From CAYJMQ01 sp964371555 (GTDB taxonomy: Bacteria > Bdellovibrionota > JACOXK01 > 2-02-FULL-40-11): a stretch of 38,168 bases of DNA. The stretch covers positions 1 through 38,168 of the forward strand of contig CAYJMQ010000015.1 in NCBI GenBank assembly GCA_964371555.1, read 5' to 3'. The position numbers and the translations under genes were made by a program. Numbering within the stretch: position 1 is the stretch's first letter; the number at the start of each line of letters is the position of its first letter. The notes under the pieces are model-generated. The model did no database searches. It was not told where the DNA came from and was given only the letters and a program-made list of their open reading frames with translations. Positions 33,201-38,168 of this stretch are shown in pieces.

Positions 33201-36200
33201 CCCCCCATCCATCGCTTCCTGCGAATAGACTTCATAGAGCCCCTCCCGTTCGTTTCCAAAATGGCGGCGATGGATATCTTCCGGTGTCGCCGTTACCCCC
33301 AATGTAAAATCAACGTCAAAATAGTTTGAAATCGTCTGAAGCGAGTCGTTCGTAACATGATGAGCTTCATCAAGGATCAGCATGTCGAAACGATCCCTCG
33401 AAAAATGCCGGATTCCCGTCACCTGATCTGCTCCGTTTGTTATGACAAGACTTTGACGAAGGGCAATGACGATGTCTGAAGAAAGCCCGCTCGTTTCGCC
33501 GCTAAAGAGTGTTCCGACCGTTTTCGATGGGAGTGCGGGGTCGCGCATTTGCGCCCGGCGCCACCCTTCTTCAAACGCGGTGGCGAGTTGCGATGCCAGC
33601 GTCTGCATGTCGACGACAACGAGGATCTTCGCCTCGGGGTGATCCTGCACGAATTGGATGGCATCTTCCACAAAGAGGGCTGTCTTCCCGAGACCGGTCG
33701 GAAGGACGACCAGCGCCGTCTTCCCTCCCGATGCGCGATGCGCCCTAAGCCTTAGAAGCCCTTCCTCCTGATAGGGATTGAGGACGAATTCCTTTTCAAA
33801 ATCGGGCGCGCGAAGATACCGGTTCAGATAGACATCGGCACGGATCAATCGTTGGAGAGCGCTTTGAACCTTTTTGATCCCCTTCTCACCCAATTTTCCC
33901 GGATCCCGAATGATAAGCCTTCTTGGCTCCGCGTCGGATGCCGGAAAAAGAAATGGAGGAGAAACGAGATTTGGATCGAAAAGAATTTCATAGACACGAT
34001 AGGCCGAGCGAATCTCAAATCCCGAAAGCCCGTCGACTGTGACTGGCCTCAATCGCCTAATCCCTCCTTCTATTTCAAACGGAATGAAGCCCATCTTTCC
34101 CACCGCCGGCTCATAAATCGCTTCTAAAAATCGCTGATGGCTGGGGGTGGGTGAAAGCGCGGTGTCTTTGATATCTTTGGTGTCTGGGATATCTGGGGGA
34201 ATCACGCAAATCAGGGGGAGCAAATCAAAATCGAGCGATTCGATGAGGGCGCCCATATCAAGCACCTCAAGCTTCTCCAGAAAATCTAAATCCTCAATTC
34301 CCTCATCTATTAAATGGTCGATCAGACCGCGATCGGCCAAAACCACAGCCAGCGCTTCTTTTAATGTCGGAAGCGCATCTTGAGGCAAGAAAGGCCCAAA
34401 CCCCCGCTCTTCAAGTTTCAGGGAGATGACATCATGAAGTTTCGAATGAATCCCGGCTTCCAACGCCTGGGTTTGTCCCCGGTTTTGTCCTCCCCGGTTT
34501 TGTCCTCCAAAGAGACGCAATGCTGTCATCTCCACAACCATGTCCACAACCATGGGGGTTAAAACAACATCCCCCAGTTCTTTCAGACGGCTTGCGGCCG
34601 CTTCGTATGTTTCAAGTTTATGCAGAATGATTCGCGCCTGCTCGCGGGCTTTTTCATGTTTATAAAAAATGGCAAGCTGAAGTCCCAAAAAGGAGAGAGT
34701 TTCTCTTTGAAATTGGGGAAATTCATCATGAGCGCTCTCTTCTTCTTCATTCGAAACTAACGCAGACTCCCCCCCAATCTGCTCCCCATCCCACGCTGTA
34801 GCGATTCCCCCATCGCGGGTTTTCCAGAAGATCCCAATAATCTTCCCCCTCTCATCCCTTCGCACAATCCAGCGGTGTGTGGGTTCCTTCTTACGACCTT
34901 CGTCGTTCAAAGAGGGGATGCATCCCGCAGGGGCGCCCCCCGCAGGGGCGCCAGACGCCAAGGGATAGAGACGCGGCAAGGGTTTCGACATTGTCCCCGA
35001 AATGATTTCCGCTGGCTCCACCTCTGGAAAAAAGAGCCACCGCTCACTGAGCGATTTTTTTCCGGGCATTCTTTCCAACGCTAACGTCATCTCTCTTTCA
35101 AGAAGGAGGGCGGCCGATGGGGCTTCGGACGTTTGAGAAGGGGGGTGTCTGTATAACGACAATCGTTCTTGCCCAAATCCCCCTCGTGGGGAGAGAGGGG
35201 TATCTTTTGGATATAACCTCGGATCAGCGCCCTGTTCGAACCCTCTAAATAAATCTTCTTTTTCATCCTTGGCCTTGGGCTTGGGATTTGAAGAACGCGC
35301 CCACTTCAAAAACAGAAGAGAAGCCAAAATATCGATCGCCCCATCTGAAATAAGAAGGATTCCCGTCTCTTTGTATCCTGATTCAATATGAGATTTCCCT
35401 TCGTAAATCTCTCGGCCTCCGTGGTAAATTCCAAGCCCGATCAGTGTGTAAAATAATCCTTTTTCAACCGGTGTCCCCGCAAGCCCCACATATCGGATCC
35501 CCCCTCCTAACGCTGGCAGCGCCGCAGAATAGGGAACCGCTTCGAGCAGCCTGGGAATAAAATCGTTGAAAAAATTCCTGGACGTAAAATGCCCCGAATC
35601 AAATATCCCTCTTACAATAAAATTCTTGATCCCCTTGGTCCCCTGAATCAAAAACGGCACGGATGCCAAAGCCGCGCCGATGTTTGCCTTAAGAGCGGCG
35701 CTCCCCGTAACAAGTGTCGCAGTTGCCCCTGCCTTAAGACTCATCCCCCCAATCACCCCTCCAAAAATCGCCATTCCTACCGGCACCAGAGGAGCCGCTG
35801 CCACACCCACCATCGCCATCGTAACTTCAGTTCGGTCATGATCAAAAAGATTTCCTGTATACCGATTTGCTTCCCTGACGTTGGCGATCAGCTCCTGAAT
35901 CAGGATGTCTGTAACCCCAAGTTTTTTTATTTGATCCCGTATCTGGGAAAGGATTCGAAAAGAGTGATTGATATCTGAAAGATTGGGATCTTCAATGTCC
36001 CCCCGATAGATCCCTTCCATCATATCCCAAAGCCCTCTTTCTTCTGCGAGGGAGACATACCGGGAAAGCTCTTTTTTATAGTGATCCAAAAGATCTTTGA
36101 GTCTCTTTTGGTAGTCTGCCATCGGAATTTCTTCCCCTGAGGGCTTTTGGTGTTTCCCAAGGTAGCGATCCCAGTTTTCAAGCTGATCGCTGGTCAGTGA

Positions 36201-36734
36201 AAAGAGATCCACCCCGCTTAAATCAAAGCCATCCTCTATAACCTTTCCCCCGATCGATAAAATAAATTCGAATCTTTCTTTTAAAAAATCAAAAAACTGG
36301 CTGCTTTCCTCAAAGCTTTTCGTTCCAAGCCCATGGAGCAAAAGAATATCGCTCGAAAAACCAAGGCGTTCCAGAATGGGAGCAAAGGCTTCAAAGACTG
36401 CCTCATCTTTTTCCGGCCCCACACGCCAAAGCTCCCCCTGATACCGCTCCACCACCGCTTCGCCCAAAAGGAGCAGATAGCTGTTCCAGGTGGCCGCAAT
36501 CTTTTCTCGAGGGAGCCCTGGCAAAAAACCCTCTTTGAGCCACCGATCCAGCTCTTCATAAACATAGTCCCTGGTGTTTTGTTCAAGGAGATAAGATTGC
36601 GCAAGCGCAATCACTTTCTCTTTGAGATTCGCCTCTATAAGATCGACCGGGGGATCGACGACCTCGTCGGCATAGGCCATGAGCGGTACTGCCATGGAGG
36701 CTGTCATGAGAAGAATCGAAAGAAGTCGTTTCAT
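30300..36734 (-). CDS. Giant membrane-anchored SF2 helicase with XRE-like repeats
   Basis: 2144 residues. Residues 1-22 (MKRLLSILLMTASMAVPLMAYA) are a Sec signal peptide. About 25-300 is a helical region of unknown family. Hydrophobic segments follow at about 303-331, 335-365, 425-440 and 455-478. Roughly 480-985 is unrecognised, with low-complexity stretches near 600-612 (GAPAGGAPAG) and 745-758 (GGQNRGGQNRG). The helicase, about 990-1320, has Walker A PTGLGKT (1012-1018), DEAH at 1122-1125, GVTATPE, KEGIDIPAIDLV and QQLGRGLR, as in ResIII/DEAD-like enzymes. An acidic Glu-rich linker lies near 1535-1580. Five degenerate repeats of about 105 residues with XRE-like helices fill 1595-2144. No nuclease domain is seen. 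It stands alone, convergent with the nucleotidyltransferase pair; function unknown, perhaps defence or DNA handling at the membrane. Confidence 0.75.
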   Translation of the reverse strand: MKRLLSILLMTASMAVPLMAYADEVVDPPVDLIEANLKEKVIALAQSYLLEQNTRDYVYEELDRWLKEGFLPGLPREKIAATWNSYLLLLGEAVVERYQGELWRVGPEKDEAVFEAFAPILERLGFSSDILLLHGLGTKSFEESSQFFDFLKERFEFILSIGGKVIEDGFDLSGVDLFSLTSDQLENWDRYLGKHQKPSGEEIPMADYQKRLKDLLDHYKKELSRYVSLAEERGLWDMMEGIYRGDIEDPNLSDINHSFRILSQIRDQIKKLGVTDILIQELIANVREANRYTGNLFDHDRTEVTMAMVGVAAAPLVPVGMAIFGGVIGGMSLKAGATATLVTGSAALKANIGAALASVPFLIQGTKGIKNFIVRGIFDSGHFTSRNFFNDFIPRLLEAVPYSAALPALGGGIRYVGLAGTPVEKGLFYTLIGLGIYHGGREIYEGKSHIESGYKETGILLISDGAIDILASLLFLKWARSSNPKPKAKDEKEDLFRGFEQGADPRLYPKDTPLSPRGGFGQERLSLYRHPPSQTSEAPSAALLLEREMTLALERMPGKKSLSERWLFFPEVEPAEIISGTMSKPLPRLYPLASGAPAGGAPAGCIPSLNDEGRKKEPTHRWIVRRDERGKIIGIFWKTRDGGIATAWDGEQIGGESALVSNEEEESAHDEFPQFQRETLSFLGLQLAIFYKHEKAREQARIILHKLETYEAAASRLKELGDVVLTPMVVDMVVEMTALRLFGGQNRGGQNRGQTQALEAGIHSKLHDVISLKLEERGFGPFLPQDALPTLKEALAVVLADRGLIDHLIDEGIEDLDFLEKLEVLDMGALIESLDFDLLPLICVIPPDIPDTKDIKDTALSPTPSHQRFLEAIYEPAVGKMGFIPFEIEGGIRRLRPVTVDGLSGFEIRSAYRVYEILFDPNLVSPPFLFPASDAEPRRLIIRDPGKLGEKGIKKVQSALQRLIRADVYLNRYLRAPDFEKEFVLNPYQEEGLLRLRAHRASGGKTALVVLPTGLGKTALFVEDAIQFVQDHPEAKILVVVDMQTLASQLATAFEEGWRRAQMRDPALPSKTVGTLFSGETSGLSSDIVIALRQSLVITNGADQVTGIRHFSRDRFDMLILDEAHHVTNDSLQTISNYFDVDFTLGVTATPEDIHRRHFGNEREGLYEVYSQEAMDGGFLCDVAIRRPESKNPSPEEVAAEYLKVRSQFREEETVRTVIFTKNIDHAKAVEKAFLDRGIKAQRLTSESHPAHWQKKGAIERFELGDFEVLVVVDVLKEGIDIPAIDLVFFLRKTQSLRVYLQQLGRGLRVAPGKDVLYVVDWVNNELFARLRGGENGAIRLSLNIRRDLQREQIRRGRRAFTTEAEKRYRDFCKWYMKNLIERWGTVVSMPYHLGQARAEWEQRTGTRFEAFGKHIPPVMLKKIKAAFPPVYFIDHFDRSERSPWMQQLVVLMEFWKKDPGLSLTEIVEKYNREIRYTRSFDGRRALLRQDLNPHDVEEWIREIPALISVYEPEIQGLEAHLSPKEAMPRETPPRETNDETSVTPEPETEEIIEEIEETIEESEPSVSEVTPQEEIVPQEVAALKEAAEAFVPPTEEEVGQALGLGGADLAEKLSRCRDAVIEAMVIFNISQTEIGRMIQLSHGSLSGYFTGNVQPAFKKYLPRIIIKIIEWGGSKYPGLGLKPSDFESVDAIRTAISRHEGRGELGGIARCRMALDFNRQENINAYGQAIALVREYFLIDLPSFSRKIGMTRGQIRVAEKGIGTAHQVSSQNQPKIIVFLIGMAREHDVEIAFEDFESEARIREKFKTSAGEIGVIARVREKYGFNNGTADHQALGRQIKESRIALGFSITNLGLFFSQKRELAMNFMYRVENGTSFKENQAAVIGKLIIFAHERGIKIGFEVDMHYYHPSASPRSDDPLEEVTVERSFSEGEEERVVQIKQELGFENGNPNLSEIGEAIQLLRKTVDISSGDLAICLGFKSYTSITYAETGRPGAMLNQPLIIAKLMTMVSGRVVSLEIGDFKDRASMETKLLSDPGEIGLRLRVQKKLFFDEGGDPDLQAIGKAIQTARRFLGFSSQEKLSDALGEEMEKKGVQFAESNHKRSRTSKERLISKLILMAKARGIVLEIEDFNDPARITQKFQ
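34921..34952. repeat. GC-rich palindromic repeat inside the helicase gene
   Basis: Two adjacent copies of CCCGCAGGGGCGCC (34924-34937 and 34939-34952) code for GAPAGGAPAG on the minus strand. The same core occurs at 13769-13782 in the C11 protease gene, and similar palindromes occur at 1128-1148, 4789-4804, 12538-12551 and 14399-14413, always inside reading frames. Confidence 0.6.
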
Positions 36735-36775
36735 CCTATCTCTTTATTAAGCAAGATATATGCCAAAAAGAGATG

Positions 36776-36806
36776 ATTATATAATAAAAAATATAAGTAA
36801 TGTCAA
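36776..36806 (-). promoter_or_regulatory. Promoter of the giant helicase gene
   Basis: On the minus strand TTGACA (36806-36801) is followed by TATATA (36783-36778, 17-bp spacer) or TATAAT (36781-36776, 19-bp spacer). The leader to the ATG at 36734 is about 40 nt and ends with a weak ribosome binding site, AAAGAGATAGG. Confidence 0.5.
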
Positions 36807-36970
36807 TATGTTATAAAGTAAACTTAATATCTTTTTAGAAGAATACTTGAAAGAGTGACAAAAATTGCCAGTGGTCACGACTGCCTAATTGGTTCTTTCA
36901 TATTCTGAACCGATTTGCCCGACAGGCACTATCTTCCCCTCGCCAAAGATGGGTGGCTACGTTGCATAAA

Positions 36971-37246
36971 TTAGCCAAATTTCTTGGCTTTTTGTGCTAG
37001 ATGATGTTGATTGAGAGCTTGTCTTACAAGAAGTTTGATGACGGCCTGCCGACTTACATTTAATTCCTCTGCTGCATCATCCAATTCTTTGAGCATATCC
37101 CTTGTCACATCAAGATTTACCCTTTGTATAGCTGGAGGCATCATTTTGCCTTTGTTTGTGAAATATTTTGAAATGTCTTTCCCTTGTTCTGCTTCTTTAG
37201 CAATGGTTTCTGCAGAAACTTGTCTTTTTTTAAGAGTTTTCTTCAT
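36971..37246 (-). CDS. Ribbon-helix-helix (CopG/BrnA-like) antitoxin
   Basis: 91 residues; the ATG is preceded by AAAGGAGGAG. The C-terminal part, RVNLDVTRDMLKELDDAAEELNVSRQAVIKLLVRQALNQHH, is a ribbon-helix-helix DNA-binding domain: one strand and two helices with the SRQAVI turn. The N-terminal AKEAEQGKDISKYFTNKGKMMPP would wrap a toxin. Antitoxins of this layout normally follow a small toxin gene. Here the upstream space holds only a short coding remnant (37275-37343), so the antitoxin looks orphaned. Confidence 0.75.
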   Translation of the reverse strand: MKKTLKKRQVSAETIAKEAEQGKDISKYFTNKGKMMPPAIQRVNLDVTRDMLKELDDAAEELNVSRQAVIKLLVRQALNQHHLAQKAKKFG

Positions 37247-37274
37247 ATATTTTTTTCTCCTCCTTTGTAGATTT

Positions 37275-37343
37275 TCAAAGTGTTACAAGATGAGTGTATT
37301 CTCCTTCATCATCTTCTCTTTCTTCGTAAACAACAGAATAAAG
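37275..37343 (-). pseudogene. Possible toxin remnant upstream of the antitoxin
   Basis: On the minus strand a 22-codon open stretch reads LYSVVYEEREDDEGEYTHLV and ends in TGA 28 bp before the antitoxin start. In the same frame it is preceded by TAA and TGA stops. The SVVYEER...GEYxHL pattern resembles the C-terminal strand region of small BrnT-like toxins. It is short and may be chance. Confidence 0.25.
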
Positions 37344-37494
37344 TTATACCATATTATCAAGTCATTTTTCATTTAAGTTTTCCTGCTACTGTGACACTTT
37401 CATTCGGCTATCACAGAAAAGATTTTTATGTTGCAAGAAGGACTGGGATTGGATAACGACCCTGTTTAACGTTCAATAGAAGGAGGAACCTATT

Positions 37495-38168
37495 ATGATG
37501 ATAAAACTAAAAGGCGTTTTGTTGGCGCTCAGTATTTTAATGGTCGCTCAAGTTGTTTTGAGTGGCAGTGCTTTGGCTGATCCTGAAACACGTACGACCA
37601 CAACTGGAGCTGTTTTTACCCGTGATACGAGTAATGCTTCTCTCGGCGAAGCCTGGCGTGATCCAGATGGCCTCATTTGGGGGGATATTGTGAAGAATGA
37701 AGATGGATCAGTGCGAAACATGGTTCATAGTTCTCAGTATATGAAAGAAATTGGTCGCCCTTTGCCAGAAGGCCAACTTGGCGCTAAAGAATACTGCAAA
37801 AGCATTGGCGCGCGTCTGCCATCAAAAGAGGAATTCACTCGTCTTCGAGAAGATATGGGGGCTCGATCTGGAACGAATGAGGGGTATAGCGCTCAGGTTT
37901 TGCCAAATCTCTCGGGCAATTGGTTTTGGTCGTCGTCGGTCCATCCAGACAATGCTGACTACGCCTCCGGCTTCAGTGGTAGTAATGGCCGTGTCTACTA
38001 CGACCGCGCCAGCAACGACGATGCGTTTCGTTGCGTTGTTAGTCGCAGTGCTTTGGCTGATCCTGAAAGACGCACGACCACAACTGGAGCTGTTTTTGCC
38101 CGTGATACGAGTAATGCTTCTCTCGGCGAAGCCTGGCGTGATCCAGCTGGCCTCATTTGGGGGGATAT
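37495..38168 (+). CDS. Exported DUF1566/C-type-lectin-like protein, possible retroelement-diversified target (partial)
   Basis: At least 224 codons; it runs off the window without a stop. AAGGAGG precedes ATGATG. The signal peptide is MMIKLKGVLLALSILMVAQVVLSGSALAD. The mature part has the DUF1566/Lcl or Fib_succ_major pattern: AWRDPDGLIWGDI, AKEYCKSIGARLPSKEEFTRL, NWFWSSSVHP and a final AFRCVV. Residues 152-176, between SSVHP and AFRC, are encoded by 25 NNY codons in a row, the signature expected of a diversity-generating retroelement variable region built on AAY template codons. From 38041 the sequence repeats the mature N-terminus (123 of 128 bp identical to 37561-37688), so a second domain copy begins in frame. 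No reverse transcriptase or template repeat lies in the window. Confidence 0.75.
   Translation, partial: MMIKLKGVLLALSILMVAQVVLSGSALADPETRTTTTGAVFTRDTSNASLGEAWRDPDGLIWGDIVKNEDGSVRNMVHSSQYMKEIGRPLPEGQLGAKEYCKSIGARLPSKEEFTRLREDMGARSGTNEGYSAQVLPNLSGNWFWSSSVHPDNADYASGFSGSNGRVYYDRASNDDAFRCVVSRSALADPERRTTTTGAVFARDTSNASLGEAWRDPAGLIWGD
37561..38168 (+). repeat. 480-bp tandem duplication, second copy cut by the window end
   Basis: 37561-37688 and 38041-38168 match at 123 of 128 positions with a 480-bp (160-codon) period. The unit starts at the end of the signal peptide (SGSALADPE in copy one, SRSALADPE in copy two) and ends just after the FRCVV motif. It is either an in-frame domain duplication or a fusion of two neighbouring paralogues. 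Confidence 0.85.

Noticed and set aside
37011..37376. 121-codon plus-strand frame opposite the antitoxin
   Set aside because: Antisense to a gene with a clear ribosome binding site and a ribbon-helix-helix domain.
37398..37425. CTGTGA...TCACAG as a CRP-type site
   Set aside because: The arms are separated by 16 bp instead of 6, so it does not match the CRP geometry.

Overview
The window looks like a piece of chromosome from a Gram-negative bacterium of the broad deltaproteobacterial / Bdellovibrionota type. The grounds are Sec and lipoprotein signal peptides on many products, a TIGR02147-type regulator (a family known mainly from Bdellovibrio and Fibrobacter), diheme cytochromes, and a compact FtsH-FolP-CdaA-CdaR-GlmM-PdxJ-AcpS-Nnr gene order. 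The lineage is an inference; no rRNA or other decisive marker is present.

Layout. 1-2036: repeat-bearing intergenic DNA, an exported HEAT-repeat protein and a small exported protein. 2026-11235 (minus strand): one tightly packed housekeeping operon, read tilS, ftsH, folP, cdaA, cdaR, glmM, pdxJ, acpS, nnr, with several 4-base start/stop overlaps. It joins tRNA modification, membrane proteolysis, folate, c-di-AMP and cell-wall precursor synthesis, pyridoxal phosphate, carrier-protein activation and NAD(P)H repair. 11302-16264 (plus): three exported proteins, a transglutaminase-like enzyme, a clostripain-type protease overlapping it by 4 bases, and an unknown protein with a HESGH motif. 16239-17074: a HigBA-like toxin-antitoxin pair bounded by 40-bp perfect direct repeats and placed exactly between two convergent genes. 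17066-19119 (minus): an exported lipase-like hydrolase and rlmN. 19516-21408: a TIGR02147-type regulator and an exported protein behind a 26-bp palindrome. 21721-21796: tRNA-Met. 21943-24340: an exported protein, a lipoprotein and an HU-type DNA-binding protein. 24485-28969: an exported diheme cytochrome, a DUF4382-like lipoprotein, a PrxQ/Bcp peroxiredoxin and a Cys-rich InlB-repeat-like lipoprotein with a His/Asn/Gly repeat tail.

29037-38168 is an accessory region. It holds a nucleotidyltransferase plus partner pair behind a palindrome-covered promoter, a 2144-residue protein, an orphan ribbon-helix-helix antitoxin, and a DUF1566/C-type-lectin-like exported protein that runs off the end of the window. 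The large protein combines a signal peptide, membrane segments, an SF2 helicase and about five degenerate XRE-like repeats.

Most notable signals. (1) The last protein has 25 consecutive NNY codons just before an FRC motif, the pattern left by adenine mutagenesis of AAY codons in a diversity-generating retroelement; no reverse transcriptase or template is visible here. It also starts a 480-bp tandem duplication. (2) The exported or membrane-anchored helicase with HTH-like repeats has an architecture I do not recognise. (3) A toxin-antitoxin cassette has inserted cleanly by duplicating 40 bp that hold both stop codons of a convergent pair. (4) Small palindromic repeats have entered reading frames in phase, including one that made a new start codon.
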